Shown here piece by piece: positions 16,704 through 29,434 of a stretch of 56,948 bases of DNA (position 1 is its first letter; the number at the start of each line of letters is the position of its first letter). Both the position numbers and the translations under genes were made by a program. The stretch covers positions 1 to 56,948 of the forward strand of contig NZ_KB899836.1 of the NCBI RefSeq assembly GCF_000378425.1. Direction: 5' to 3'. The DNA comes from Cohnella laeviribosi DSM 21336 (GTDB taxonomy: Bacteria > Bacillota > Bacilli > Paenibacillales > Paenibacillaceae). Below the pieces are notes generated by a model that searched no databases, had not been told where the DNA came from, and saw only the letters and a program-made list of their open reading frames with translations.

Positions 16704-17705
16704 TTATTTGCCGTTTTTTCTCCGCTCGGCCAAAGCCAAAGCGATTTTGCGCCCGTGCAGCCGGCCGGTTTCGATAAAAATCTCGTTGGCGTCCCGCCCG
16801 GTCGACACCACGCCGGCCAGGAACAGACCGGGCACGTTCGTTTCCATCGTCTCTTCGTTGTGCGCGGGAGGCGTGGTCCCATCCGGCGCGTCGACGCCCA
16901 TCGACCGCAGGAAAGCGCGATCCGGCCGGAATCCGGTCATCGCCAGCACGAAATCGGCGGGCCTGACGAAGCGTCCTGCCCCGGAGCCGCCCGCCGCATT
17001 CGACTCGATCTCCACCTCCGCCGGTCCGATGCGCGTCACCCGGCTTTCCAGCAGCAGCTCGATTTTCCCTTTGGCCACCTTGCTGTCGAAGACCGGCCGC
17101 ACCCAAGGCTTGATATTGGCCGACACCGACGGTCCGCGGTACACGACGGTCACCTCGGCGCCAACCCGCTCCAGCTCCAGCGCGGCGTCGACTGCCGAGT
17201 TGCTGCCCCCGACGACGACGACGCGGGTGCCTGCATACGGATGCGCCTCGCGAAAGAAATGGCTCACATGGGGCAGATCCTCCCCCGGGATGCCAATCCG
17301 GTTCGGGTGATCGAAATATCCCGTCGCTACAACGACCGCGCGCGCCATGGTCTCCGACCGGACGCCGACTTTGTTCACCGATACGACCCGAAATGCGTCG
17401 CCTTCCTTGACGACCTCCGTTACTTTCTCATACCGTCTGATCCGAAAGTTGCGGCGTTCGGCAACCGTCCGGTAGTAGTGCAGCGCTTCGAGACGCGTCG
17501 GCTTTTCGTGCGGCGTATTGAACGGAATCCCCGCAATTTCCAGCAGCTCGGGCGTGCTGAAAAACTGCATGTTGATCGGGTAGCACGAAATCGAATGGAC
17601 GATGTTCTCCTTTTCGAACACAAGCGGATCGAACCCTACGTCCTGCAGCTCCGCCGCCGCCGACAACCCGCACGGCCCTGCTCCGATGATGACGACTTCT
17701 TCCAC
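16704..17705 (-). CDS. ypdA: YpdA-family FAD/NADPH reductase (putative bacillithiol disulfide reductase)
   Basis: A 333-residue flavoprotein of the thioredoxin-reductase superfamily. An FAD-binding GAGPCGLSAA lies at the N-terminus, an NADPH-binding VVVGGSNSAVDAALEL in the middle, and a C-terminal GLFLAGVV segment. It lacks the CxxC redox pair of thioredoxin reductase. The N-terminal GAGPCG cysteine and SCYPINMQFFSTPELLEIAG stretch are typical of YpdA/Bdr, which reduces bacillithiol disulfide in Firmicutes. The start is GTG at 17705 with GGAGG at eight bases. It lies between atpC and nuoA, with terminators on both sides, so it is probably its own unit. Confidence 0.88.
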   Translation of the reverse strand: MEEVVIIGAGPCGLSAAAELQDVGFDPLVFEKENIVHSISCYPINMQFFSTPELLEIAGIPFNTPHEKPTRLEALHYYRTVAERRNFRIRRYEKVTEVVKEGDAFRVVSVNKVGVRSETMARAVVVATGYFDHPNRIGIPGEDLPHVSHFFREAHPYAGTRVVVVGGSNSAVDAALELERVGAEVTVVYRGPSVSANIKPWVRPVFDSKVAKGKIELLLESRVTRIGPAEVEIESNAAGGSGAGRFVRPADFVLAMTGFRPDRAFLRSMGVDAPDGTTPPAHNEETMETNVPGLFLAGVVSTGRDANEIFIETGRLHGRKIALALAERRKNGK

Positions 17706-17737
17706 GGGCTCTCCCTCCTCTGCGGAATGAAATGGAA

Positions 17738-17787
17738 AAATCGCCGAGAAGCGTTTCCTCCCGCAGAGTTCCGCTTCCCGGCGATTT
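17738..17787. terminator. Terminator-like hairpin at the end of the atp operon
   Basis: Sixteen-base arms at 17738-17753 and 17772-17787 are complementary with one mismatch. On the minus strand the hairpin runs into GATTTTTCC, 18 bases after the atpC stop. It separates atpC from ypdA. Confidence 0.8.
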
Positions 17788-17804
17788 CGATATGGCCGTT
17801 CAAA

Positions 17805-18206
17805 TCATGACTTGGACGCAGCCTGCAGACGGGTCATCGCCCGCTGCAGCGCCAGTTCCGCCCGCTTCACATCATATTGCTCTTGCTTGTTGGCCAAACG
17901 GCGCTCGGCCCGTTCTTTCGCCTGCAGCGCCCGGGATTGGTCGATATCCGAGCCAACCTCGGCCGCTTCCGCCAGAATAACCACTTTATCTTTACGAACT
18001 TCGACGAAGCCGCCGTGAACGGCAATCCATTCTTCCTGGTTGCCCTTCTTGACTCTGGCTACCGCAATTTTCAGAGGCGATACGAGCGGAATGTGATTCG
18101 GCAAAATGCCCAGCTCGCCTTCTACCCCTTGAACGATAACCATGTCGACGTCCTGCTCGTAAATTTTGCGTTCCGGCGTCACAATATCAAGCCGTAAGGT
18201 GCTCAA
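17805..18206 (-). CDS. atpC: F1-ATPase epsilon subunit
   Basis: Central-stalk subunit that couples rotation and inhibits ATP hydrolysis; 133 residues. The N-terminal beta domain contains [26 protein letters not shown] and the C-terminal part is the two-helix domain ([19 protein letters not shown]). It starts with TTG at 18206, preceded by AAGGAGGAATACCA. Last gene of the operon. Confidence 0.96.
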   Translation of the reverse strand: MSTLRLDIVTPERKIYEQDVDMVIVQGVEGELGILPNHIPLVSPLKIAVARVKKGNQEEWIAVHGGFVEVRKDKVVILAEAAEVGSDIDQSRALQAKERAERRLANKQEQYDVKRAELALQRAMTRLQAASKS

Positions 18207-18229
18207 TGGTATTCCTCCTTAGCGGCGGA

Positions 18230-20544
<2,315 letters not shown>

Positions 20545-20618
20545 TCATGTCACCACCTTGTTGCCGGGACCGGCCCGGTGCGGCCGGTCCGGCATGTATG
20601 GGCGCTGGCGCCAGCGCA

Positions 20619-22148
<1,530 letters not shown>

Positions 22149-22694
22149 CTAATTTGCCGAAGTTTGGAGAGTCTTCTCCAACCGTTCCAGTTTGCCGCGC
22201 AGACTGCCGTCGTAGAGCGTATCGCCGATGCGAACCGTCAGTCCGCCGAGCAAGGACGGATCTACCGTTTCGTTAAGCCGAACCGTTTTGCCCAGCAAGG
22301 AGCCGAACGTTGCGGCGAGCTGTTCCTTTTCGCTATCCGTAAGCGGCTTCGCGGACACGACGTGGGCTTCCGCCCGGCCGAGCGCTTCGCCCGCCACCTT
22401 GATATAAGCTTCCAAAACTGCAGGCAATTCCCCTTGGCGCCCGCGCTCGATCAGCAGTTTGACCGTGTTGAGAACGACAGGGGATACCGAGTTGCCGAAA
22501 ATGGCTTGAACCGCTTCGATTTTCTTCGCGGCGTCGATATTCGGAAACGTCAGGAAGGAGCGGAAATCCGCATTCCCCCGGAACGTCTCGGCAATCGCCT
22601 TCAGCTGCTCTTCCGTTTCGGATACCAGCCCCTGCTCGGAAGCAAGCTCGAACAGCGCCTTGGCATACCTTCTCGCAACCGTGCTGCCGCTCAT
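22149..22694 (-). CDS. atpH: ATP synthase delta subunit
   Basis: Peripheral-stalk subunit linking F1 to the b dimer; 181 residues. N-terminal STVARRYAKALFELASEQG and C-terminal VRIGDTLYDGSLRGKLERL are the conserved ends. It overlaps atpF by four bases. Confidence 0.97.
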   Translation of the reverse strand: MSGSTVARRYAKALFELASEQGLVSETEEQLKAIAETFRGNADFRSFLTFPNIDAAKKIEAVQAIFGNSVSPVVLNTVKLLIERGRQGELPAVLEAYIKVAGEALGRAEAHVVSAKPLTDSEKEQLAATFGSLLGKTVRLNETVDPSLLGGLTVRIGDTLYDGSLRGKLERLEKTLQTSAN

Positions 22695-23176
22695 GATTTC
22701 GTCCCTACTTCTTTCAGGTAATGATCAACAAGCTCCTGCTGCGTTTTTTCGTCAACCTGCTTTTCGATAATCTTCGAAGCGATCAAAACGGAAAGGCCGC
22801 TGACTTGGGCTTTGAGCGCGGATACGGCTTTGTTCTTCTCCGTCTCGATGTCTTTCAGCGCCTCTTCCTTCAGGCGGTTCGCCTCGTTGCGGGCCTGCAG
22901 AAGGATTTCTTCCGCTTGCTTGGCGCCCGTCGTTTTGGCTTGGCCGATAATTTCGGCCGCTTCCTGGCGAACCTGCTGCAGCGCTTGCTTTTGCTCCTCG
23001 AGCAACCGCTCGGCTTCCTCGCGGTTTTTCGCCGCGCTTTCCATCTGCTCGGCCACGAGCTGACGGCGTTTTTCCATAATGCCGAATAGCGGCCCGAAAG
23101 CGTACTTATTCAGCAACCAGTACAAGATCAAAAACGCCGCGATTGCAAATACAGTGGATTCCCAATGGAACTCCAT
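22691..23176 (-). CDS. atpF: ATP synthase F0 subunit b
   Basis: Peripheral-stalk subunit, 161 residues: one N-terminal transmembrane helix (TVFAIAAFLILYWLLNKYAFGPLFGIM), then a long charged coiled coil (residues 30-145). Stop and start codons overlap with atpH. Confidence 0.97.
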   Translation of the reverse strand: MEFHWESTVFAIAAFLILYWLLNKYAFGPLFGIMEKRRQLVAEQMESAAKNREEAERLLEEQKQALQQVRQEAAEIIGQAKTTGAKQAEEILLQARNEANRLKEEALKDIETEKNKAVSALKAQVSGLSVLIASKIIEKQVDEKTQQELVDHYLKEVGTKS

Positions 23177-23270
23177 GGTTGCACTCCTTTCCGGATGCTG
23201 ATCTTATCGCACAAAAAACGATGGCGTGGAGGGCTTTGGCCTTCCCCGCCATAATCCGTTTGCTATCCGA

Positions 23271-23492
<222 letters not shown>

Positions 23493-23556
23493 TTAGATCC
23501 TCCTAAAATTTAGGTTGTTTTTAGATGAAACCGTCAATCTGCTGGAGATCGCGGCA

Positions 23557-24324
23557 TTAATGCTCGTTCTCATGCTCGTCGTGAATGGCGGCCTGGGAAA
23601 TATACACCATCGTCAAAATGGTAAACAGGAACGCCTGAATGGCGCCGACGAAAATACTGAAGCCCTGCCAAACGATCAGGAACGGGATGCCGACCACGCC
23701 CAACATCAGAATGGTCGCAATCAACACTTCGCCCGCAAAGATGTTGGCGTAAAGCCGGAGCGCCAGCGTTACCGGTTTGGCGATGGTCTCAATGAGATTG
23801 AGCGGGAAAAAGAACCAGTAAGGCTGGAAGTAGTGTTTGATATAATGCTTGCGGTTCAGCTTCAGACCCAGGAAGTGGACCAGGATGAATACGACGAGCG
23901 CCAGTCCCGCCGTGACGCTGATATCCGCCGTCGGGGACTTCCACCAAGCAAGCTCTACGTGTCCTCCGTGTTCCTCAAGTATTGCTTCCGTTATGCCCAG
24001 CCAGTCGATGGCGTGATGCGCTTCGGTTACAATGCCGAACGGCAATCCCAGAAGGTTGGAGACGAAAATAAACATGATGAGCGTCAATCCCAGCCCCACA
24101 TAAGGCTTGACGCGATGAAGCGGCATCGTGCTGGCGATGGTCGACTGAACGAATTCGACGACCCATTCCATGAAGTTTTGCAGCTTGGAAGGATTGTCGA
24201 CCGACAAGTTGCGCACCGCGAGCCTCGCAATCACGAACGTGATAACCGCAGAGACGAAGATCGCAATGAAAGCGGAGATGTCGATGTGCAGACCCGCTAC
24301 TTCCACCACGGGGAACAAGTGCAT
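23557..24324 (-). CDS. atpB: ATP synthase F0 subunit a
   Basis: Membrane stator subunit of 255 residues. The ALRLYANIFAGEVL helix contains the essential arginine, and the C-terminal FVGAIQAFLFTILTMVYISQA helix is typical. Histidines and acidic residues at the extreme C-terminus (HDEHENEH) are a common feature in this clade. Confidence 0.97.
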   Translation of the reverse strand: MHLFPVVEVAGLHIDISAFIAIFVSAVITFVIARLAVRNLSVDNPSKLQNFMEWVVEFVQSTIASTMPLHRVKPYVGLGLTLIMFIFVSNLLGLPFGIVTEAHHAIDWLGITEAILEEHGGHVELAWWKSPTADISVTAGLALVVFILVHFLGLKLNRKHYIKHYFQPYWFFFPLNLIETIAKPVTLALRLYANIFAGEVLIATILMLGVVGIPFLIVWQGFSIFVGAIQAFLFTILTMVYISQAAIHDEHENEH

Positions 24325-24348
24325 AGGTGTGATGTTTCCTCCTTTCCG

Positions 24349-24723
24349 TCAGGATTGACGTTTGTTGCCCAGGTAAGCGAACAGCAACACAACGACGGGC
24401 ATAAAGAAACAAGAGAACAGGACGGAAGGCAGATGAAAGCGATCGGGGAAACGGTACGCGACCATCGCGGCGAGCAGAACCGTCGCCAACCGGCCGGCCA
24501 AGCCCAGGCCCATTCTGCGCGGCGGATTGGGATTGTTTTTGTAAACGTTTCCGATCAGATCCACCCTTCTGCGCAACAGGAACGAATTGACCAGGCTCGC
24601 CACCACGCCGAGCACTGCGCCCGCGGCGTAAACGCGCCACTCCGGAACGGCCGCCCATACAAGAAAGCAAACCGCCAGAAAAAGAAACGCGGCCCGCGTC
24701 GCTTTTTGCAAAAGTTCATCCAT
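24349..24723 (-). CDS. atpI: ATP synthase subunit I
   Basis: A 124-residue membrane protein with four hydrophobic segments, in the place of AtpI between atpZ and atpB; AtpI proteins assist c-ring assembly. The frame opens 13 codons upstream (24762), but the ATG at 24723 (MDELLQKATRAAFLFL) has GGAG at seven bases and overlaps atpZ by eight bases, so it is the likely start. Sequence conservation is low, as usual for the family. Confidence 0.85.
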   Translation of the reverse strand: MDELLQKATRAAFLFLAVCFLVWAAVPEWRVYAAGAVLGVVASLVNSFLLRRRVDLIGNVYKNNPNPPRRMGLGLAGRLATVLLAAMVAYRFPDRFHLPSVLFSCFFMPVVVLLFAYLGNKRQS

Positions 24724-24943
24724 TTTTGTTCTCCAGAGCTTTCTTGACAAGTAAAATCGCAATCAGGAGCCCCGCTGCGAGGCCCATGAAAACGCCCGCA
24801 ATCTTCCAGCCGGAAGAATGGGGCCCGATCCAACTGCCAATCAAGTAACCCGCCACCGTGCTCAGACCGACTTCGAAGCCGAGCGCCCCGAAAAGCGCGA
24901 GCGCGCGCCACGGATTGTCCTCATTGCCCTTTTTATTCATCAT
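24716..24943 (-). CDS. atpZ: AtpZ/AtpI family protein
   Basis: A 75-residue protein with two transmembrane helices (GFEVGLSTVAGYLIGSWIG and IAGVFMGLAAGLLIAILLVKKAL), the pattern of AtpZ, which heads many Firmicute atp operons and has been linked to magnesium or calcium transport and F0 assembly. First gene of the operon; AGAGGT precedes the ATG at 24943. Confidence 0.85.
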   Translation of the reverse strand: MMNKKGNEDNPWRALALFGALGFEVGLSTVAGYLIGSWIGPHSSGWKIAGVFMGLAAGLLIAILLVKKALENKNG

Positions 24944-24967
24944 TTGTACCTCTGTCGATCCTCAATC

Positions 24968-24997
24968 ATTTTATCGAAGTCGCAGAAGGTTTGTCAA
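24968..24997 (-). promoter_or_regulatory. Sigma-A promoter of the atp operon
   Basis: A perfect TTGACA (24997-24992, minus) and TAAAAT (24973-24968) are 18 bases apart; transcription would begin just before the atpZ ribosome binding site, giving a very short leader. Confidence 0.8.
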
Positions 24998-25366
24998 TTC
25001 AAAGAAATCAAAATTTATGTGAACGGAAGCTCGGGAAATTCGCGCCGTGACGCGATTTGCCGGCGGCTAAAACCATACAGTTTAACTGTAAGCTGTACGC
25101 AGCCGCCAGCGGGTTGTCCGCTCGTTCGCACGAATTTTGTCGCTTTGTCCGCCGAAGCGGCTAACCCTCGTCCCGACTTCTTCTTCCATTATTCCCCGGT
25201 TTCGGATAAGGCATCCGTCCGCCGTCTTTTTTCCGGCCGAAGGAGCGGATGGATGCCGTCCGGAGCCCGAAGGCGGGGAACGTCCCGGGATTCGGCCGTG
25301 CGCCCCCGAAGCGTCAGGCGCGCATGACGGCGGGACCGCGGGATTCCCGAAACGCCCTAGACGCGG
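24998..25366. other. Intergenic region between atp promoter and wecB with two inverted repeats
   Basis: No gene is supported here. A perfect 15-base palindrome around ACAGTTTAACTGT spans 25076-25090. A second inverted repeat has 13-base arms at 25210-25222 and 25245-25257 with one mismatch and a 22-base loop; it may end wecB transcription, but no T-run follows it on the minus strand. Confidence 0.5.
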
Positions 25367-26512
25367 TCAGCGGCCCGCTCCGAAAGGTTCGGGTCTTTTG
25401 CCGCGCCCGAAATGATGCAGGATCGCCTGGACGATGCGCTGCGACGCGCGTCCGTCCCCGTAGGGATTGGCGGCTTTGCTCATGCGTTCGTAGGCGGCGG
25501 AGTCGGTCAGAAGCGTCTTCGCCCGCTCGAACACCCGCTCTTCCTCCGTGCCGACCAGTTCGAGCGTTCCCGCCTCGATGCCTTCCGGCCGCTCCGTCGT
25601 ATCGCGAAGAACGAGCACCGGCACGCCGAACGAAGGCGCCTCTTCCTGCAGCCCGCCCGAATCGGTAAGGATCAGGTGCGTATGCGGATAGAAATTGTGG
25701 AGCTCCACGACATCAAGCGGCTCGATCAGCTTGATCCGGGGATGCCCGCCCAGCAATTCCTGCGCCGGTTCCCGCACGGCCGGGCTCGGATGAACGGGAT
25801 AGACGACGGCGATATCGTCGAACTCGTCGGCCAGCCTGCGGACCGCGCGGAAGATGCGGCGGTGCGGCTCACCCTGCGCCTCGCGGCGGTGCGCGGTCAT
25901 CAGCACAAGCCGGCGGCCGGCGGCCCATTCGAGCACCGGATGGGTAAAATCCGGCTTCACCGTATATTGGAACACGTCCGTAACCGTATTGCCGGTTATA
26001 TAGATGTTATCCTCCGGCTTGTTCTCCTTGCGGAGGTTGCCCGCCGACCAGCCGGTCGGGGCGAAATGCAAATCGGCCAGCACGCCGGTGAGCTGGCGGT
26101 TCATTTCTTCCGGATACGGAGAAAGCTTGTTCCAGGTCCGAAGGCCCGCCTCCACATGCCCGACCTTGATCTGCTGCAGGAACGACGCGTAGCTGGCGAG
26201 AAAAGTCGTCAGCGTATCGCCGTGGACGAGCACGAGATCGGGTTTCGCTTCCCGAAGCACCGGTTCCAGCCCTTGCAGCACGCGGATGGAAATGTCGTTC
26301 AGCGTCTGCTTGGCCTGCATGATGTCCAGATCGTAATCCGGCTTGATCCGGAACACTTCCAGCACCTGGTCGAGCATTTGGCGGTGCTGCGCCGTGACGC
26401 AGACGATCGGCTCGATTTGTTCCGGATGCTTTTGCAGCTCGAGAATGAGCGGGGCCATCTTGATCGCTTCGGGACGGACCCCGAAAATAGTCATTACTTT
26501 AATTGCGCTCAC
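25367..26512 (-). CDS. wecB: UDP-N-acetylglucosamine 2-epimerase (non-hydrolysing)
   Basis: Interconverts UDP-GlcNAc and UDP-ManNAc, supplying ManNAc for wall teichoic acid linkage and other surface polymers; cytoplasmic. The 381-residue protein has the family signatures GVRPEAIKMAPLI, HVEAGLRTWNKLSPYPEEMNR and SGGLQEEAPSFGVPVLVLRDTTERPE. The start is GTG at 26512 after GAGGGGGAA. It lies between upp and atp, as mnaA does in Bacillus. Its C-terminus has a short basic, proline-containing tail. Confidence 0.95.
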   Translation of the reverse strand: MSAIKVMTIFGVRPEAIKMAPLILELQKHPEQIEPIVCVTAQHRQMLDQVLEVFRIKPDYDLDIMQAKQTLNDISIRVLQGLEPVLREAKPDLVLVHGDTLTTFLASYASFLQQIKVGHVEAGLRTWNKLSPYPEEMNRQLTGVLADLHFAPTGWSAGNLRKENKPEDNIYITGNTVTDVFQYTVKPDFTHPVLEWAAGRRLVLMTAHRREAQGEPHRRIFRAVRRLADEFDDIAVVYPVHPSPAVREPAQELLGGHPRIKLIEPLDVVELHNFYPHTHLILTDSGGLQEEAPSFGVPVLVLRDTTERPEGIEAGTLELVGTEEERVFERAKTLLTDSAAYERMSKAANPYGDGRASQRIVQAILHHFGRGKRPEPFGAGR

Positions 26513-26566
26513 AACGCAAGTTCCCCCTCGATTGTCCGAATGCCGACAACGTTCCCATGATTCGCT

Positions 26567-27196
26567 TTATTTGGTTCCAAACATCCGGTCTCCCGCATCG
26601 CCGAGTCCGGGCACGATATATCCGTGTTCGTTCAGACGCTCGTCCAGCGCGGCAACGTAAATGTCGATGTCCGGGTGCTCGGCGCGCACCGCCTCGACGC
26701 CTTCGGGCGCCGCAATGAGGCACACCAGCTTCGTCGGCCGGCAATTCCGCTTCTTCAAAATGTCGATCGCGGCATTCGCCGATCCGCCCGTGGCGAGCAT
26801 CGGATCCAGCACGATCAGTTCGCGTTCCGTCACATCGGAAGGAAGGCTCACGTAATACTCCGTCGGCTTCAGCGTTTCGGGATCGCGTTGCAGCCCGATA
26901 TGCCCGACTTTAGCGGACGGCAGCAGCTTCAGCATTCCGTCCACCATTCCCAGTCCCGCGCGCAAAATCGGCACAAGACCGAGCATTCTGCCGGCTATAA
27001 CGCGTCCCTCCGCTATGGCCACCGGCGTTTCCACCGTCACCGTCTCAAGCGGAATATCCCGGGTAATCTCGTAGGCCAGCAAGGTCGACAATTCCTCGAC
27101 CAATTCCCGGAATTGCTTCGTGTCCGTATTTTTGTCACGAAGAAAAGTTACTTTATGTTGAATCAACGGATGATCGCATATAACGAGACGACCCAA
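26567..27196 (-). CDS. upp: Uracil phosphoribosyltransferase
   Basis: Pyrimidine salvage: uracil plus PRPP to UMP. 209 residues with the PRPP-binding [15 protein letters not shown] and the uracil-binding C-terminus [18 protein letters not shown]. The start is TTG at 27196 ([15 protein letters not shown]), matching homologues, with GAGAGG upstream. It precedes wecB on the same strand with a 54-base gap. Confidence 0.96.
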   Translation of the reverse strand: MGRLVICDHPLIQHKVTFLRDKNTDTKQFRELVEELSTLLAYEITRDIPLETVTVETPVAIAEGRVIAGRMLGLVPILRAGLGMVDGMLKLLPSAKVGHIGLQRDPETLKPTEYYVSLPSDVTERELIVLDPMLATGGSANAAIDILKKRNCRPTKLVCLIAAPEGVEAVRAEHPDIDIYVAALDERLNEHGYIVPGLGDAGDRMFGTK

Positions 27197-27232
27197 ATAT
27201 ACCTCTCCTTCCTCCGTTCATTCTGCCCGTAC

Positions 27233-27238
27233 ATTATA
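27233..27238 (-). promoter_or_regulatory. Probable -10 element of upp
   Basis: TATAAT on the minus strand, within ATGATATAATG, lies 37 bases before the upp start. No good -35 is visible at 17 bases, so this is only a partial promoter call. Confidence 0.45.
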
Positions 27239-27383
27239 TCATTGTCTCTCGCCGCGCGCACTCTATCCTCGTTCCGAAATTTGCGGATTTCGCGGGGAAA
27301 TTTTTCCCTCCTCGGCACCGGGGCACGCACCCATCCCGGGACATTCGCATAGCATACAGCAAAACCAACCGGGAGGATTGTTC

Positions 27384-27692
27384 ATGCGCGTCAGCTCGCC
27401 TGAAAGCGGCAGTACGATCGTGTATAAAGCCGATCAAGTTTGGTGCGACCATGTCAGAAAAACGAGGAAGCGGCTTAGCGGAATATGCGCCCAATGCATG
27501 CATCGGCCCGTCCGCGTCCAGACCATCGACGGACACACATACGAAGGAACCGTCATCGGCTCCGACGCAGGGCATCTTTATCTTCAAGTCAATCCCGCGG
27601 CGGGCGATTACCGGTTCCTGGGCCCCTTTGCCGCCGGCTCGATTCTCCCGCTCGTTCTGTACGAACTGCTGGTCATCACCTTGCTGATTTGA
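27384..27692 (+). CDS. Small protein with Sm-like segment and hydrophobic C-terminus
   Basis: A 102-residue protein of unknown function. The middle, PVRVQTIDGHTYEGTVIGSD followed by GHLYLQV, resembles the beta strands of Sm-like folds. The end FLGPFAAGSILPLVLYELLVITLLI is strongly hydrophobic and could anchor it in the membrane. A Cys-x2-Cys pair (CAQC) lies before the beta segment. Similar small proteins ending in ILPLVLYELL are known to me from Paenibacillus, without assigned function. GGGAGG lies seven bases before the ATG; a TTG two codons upstream is less well placed. It is a single gene with its own terminator. Confidence 0.75.
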   Translation: MRVSSPESGSTIVYKADQVWCDHVRKTRKRLSGICAQCMHRPVRVQTIDGHTYEGTVIGSDAGHLYLQVNPAAGDYRFLGPFAAGSILPLVLYELLVITLLI

Positions 27693-27704
27693 CCCGGGCA
27701 ACTT

Positions 27705-27736
27705 ATAACGGCCGCTGTCGGACCGTTATTTTTTTT
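27705..27736 (+). terminator. Intrinsic terminator
   Basis: ATAACGG (27705-27711) pairs with CCGTTAT (27723-27729), with an inner CCG/CGG pairing, and runs into eight T. It ends the small gene at 27384-27692. Confidence 0.9.
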
Positions 27737-27829
27737 GCGCCGCCGTTTTGCCGCCCCCGCCGGTCTTGAAGGCAACCAGATTTTATCTGCCCCGCAGGTT
27801 CATGATTCGGCCCGTTCTGGAAATCTTAT

Positions 27830-27900
27830 GAGAGTTGCCGCTTCTGTGCGCCGGCCTGCCGGCCGCCCGCGCGGTAACCGGCATCCGCCCGGCAACTCTC
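27830..27900 (+). promoter_or_regulatory. Leader hairpin before the MFS gene
   Basis: Perfect 10-base arms GAGAGTTGCC (27830-27839) and GGCAACTCTC (27891-27900) enclose a G+C-rich loop that can itself pair (CCGG/CCGG). The 3' arm ends six bases before AAGGAGG of the MFS gene, so folding could affect translation. No T-run follows, so it is not an intrinsic terminator. Confidence 0.5.
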
Positions 27901-27919
27901 GGCAAAGGAGGGAACGGAT

Positions 27920-29212
27920 ATGGCCGAACGAACCGAGCGTCTCGACCGCGGACGCGACGCGCGCCAGGAATGGCTGCTGCTTGGGGTAAACGGCCTGTTT
28001 GTGGGAGCGAACGCTCTGTCGTCCACTTTCGTCAACGTATACTTGTGGAAACTGAAAAACGACTTGACGATGATCGGCTGGTTTGCCGTCGTCCATCAGA
28101 TCGTGATGGCGCTCACCTTTTGGCTGGCGGGGAAATGGGTAAAGGAAGGGAACAAGCTGGGCGCGCTCAGGCTGGGCATCGCCGTCGCCGCCGTTTTTTA
28201 CGCGCTGGTGCTGCTGCTCGGCCCCCAGGCCGTCCGCTACATTCCGCTACTCGGCTGCGTGCAGGGAATTTCGTCCGGCTTGTTTTGGCTGGCCTTCAAC
28301 ATTTTCTATTTCGAAGCGACCGCTCCCGATTCGCGGGACCGTTTCAACGGACGGGCCGGACTGCTCGGTTCCGGATCGAACATGATCGCGCCCTGGCTGT
28401 CCGGCATCGTTATCGCGCGCCTTGGCGGAACGGTCGGTTACCGGCTTATTTTCGCGATTTCGCTCGGCATTTTTGTCGCGGGAGTGCTGCTTTCCTTTTT
28501 CCTGAAAAGGCGCCCGAAGCTTGGACGGTACGACTGGTCGCTCGGCCTGCGGAAGCTGCGGGAGAAAAACAACCCGTGGAGAACCGTCAGCCTCGCCATG
28601 ATCGCCCAAGGCCTGCGCGAAGGCATCTTCGGCTTTATGGTCATGCTGCTCGTCTACATCGCGACAGGCAGCGAGCTGCGGCTGGGCAATTTTTCGCTGA
28701 TCACCTCGGCCGTGGGGCTCGTCAGCTTCTGGTTCATCGGCCGCATGTACAAGCCGGTATACCGGAAGTGGGGCATGTTTGCCGGCGCGCTGATGATCAG
28801 CCTGGCGGTCGTCCCGCTTTTCTGGAAAGTGGACTACTTCACGCTGCTTGTTTTCGGCATCGCGACCTCGATGTTTATGCCCCTTTATTCGATCCCCGTC
28901 GTTTCGTTCGTGTTCGACATGATCGGCCGGGACAAGGCCAGCGCCGAGCGGCGGGTCGAATCGGTCATTTTCCGGGAGCTGGGGCTTAATTTGGGCCGTT
29001 TTGCGGGAACGATCGTTTTTATTGCAGTCGTCTCCTACCGCCCGTCGCCGCTTGCGGTCAACCTGCTGCTGCTCGGCTTCGGCAGCTCTCCCCTGCTCGT
29101 CTGGTGGCTGCTCCGGGACAAGCTGGAAGCGCCGGCCGGCCCTTCTCCGCTCCGCAGGAGCGAACGCGCCGGCCTTCTGTCTCGCCGCTCCAGGCTGCCA
29201 AGCCCCAGTTGA
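27920..29212 (+). CDS. MFS transporter
   Basis: A 430-residue inner-membrane protein with about twelve hydrophobic segments and a basic central loop (FLKRRPKLGRYDWSLGLRKLREKNNPWRTV) separating two six-helix halves, the layout of major facilitator transporters. The N-terminal TFVNVYLWKLKNDLTMIGWF segment recalls YkuC/YcxA-like permeases of Firmicutes, but the substrate cannot be told. AAGGAGGGAACGGAT precedes the ATG. It is alone in its direction, preceded by a leader hairpin and followed by repeat-rich DNA. Export of a drug or metabolite is a guess. Confidence 0.85.
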   Translation: MAERTERLDRGRDARQEWLLLGVNGLFVGANALSSTFVNVYLWKLKNDLTMIGWFAVVHQIVMALTFWLAGKWVKEGNKLGALRLGIAVAAVFYALVLLLGPQAVRYIPLLGCVQGISSGLFWLAFNIFYFEATAPDSRDRFNGRAGLLGSGSNMIAPWLSGIVIARLGGTVGYRLIFAISLGIFVAGVLLSFFLKRRPKLGRYDWSLGLRKLREKNNPWRTVSLAMIAQGLREGIFGFMVMLLVYIATGSELRLGNFSLITSAVGLVSFWFIGRMYKPVYRKWGMFAGALMISLAVVPLFWKVDYFTLLVFGIATSMFMPLYSIPVVSFVFDMIGRDKASAERRVESVIFRELGLNLGRFAGTIVFIAVVSYRPSPLAVNLLLLGFGSSPLLVWWLLRDKLEAPAGPSPLRRSERAGLLSRRSRLPSPS

Positions 29213-29257
29213 GTCCTGGGTGGGCCGGCATGGCGCGGCGCGGACCAGGTGCGGAGG

Positions 29258-29400
29258 GCTCGCCTGCCGCTTCCGCGGCGGGAACGGGGCGCTCGCTTTG
29301 TTGCCGGACGAGACAGAGGTCAATTCCCTTTGCAGAGCGGGATAGAGGCACACTCTCTTTGCGGGGCGGGACGGGGGAGGCTTGCTTACCCCTGCAGTGT
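29258..29400 (+). repeat. Imperfect 29-30-bp tandem repeat
   Basis: About four units with a core like CTCTTTGCRGGGCGGGAYRGRGG, clearest at about 29320-29376. Units differ at many positions. The region lies just behind the MFS gene and has no supported open frame. Confidence 0.5.
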
Positions 29401-29434
29401 GGAACCGCAAAAGGCTTCAACCGAGGATCGACCG

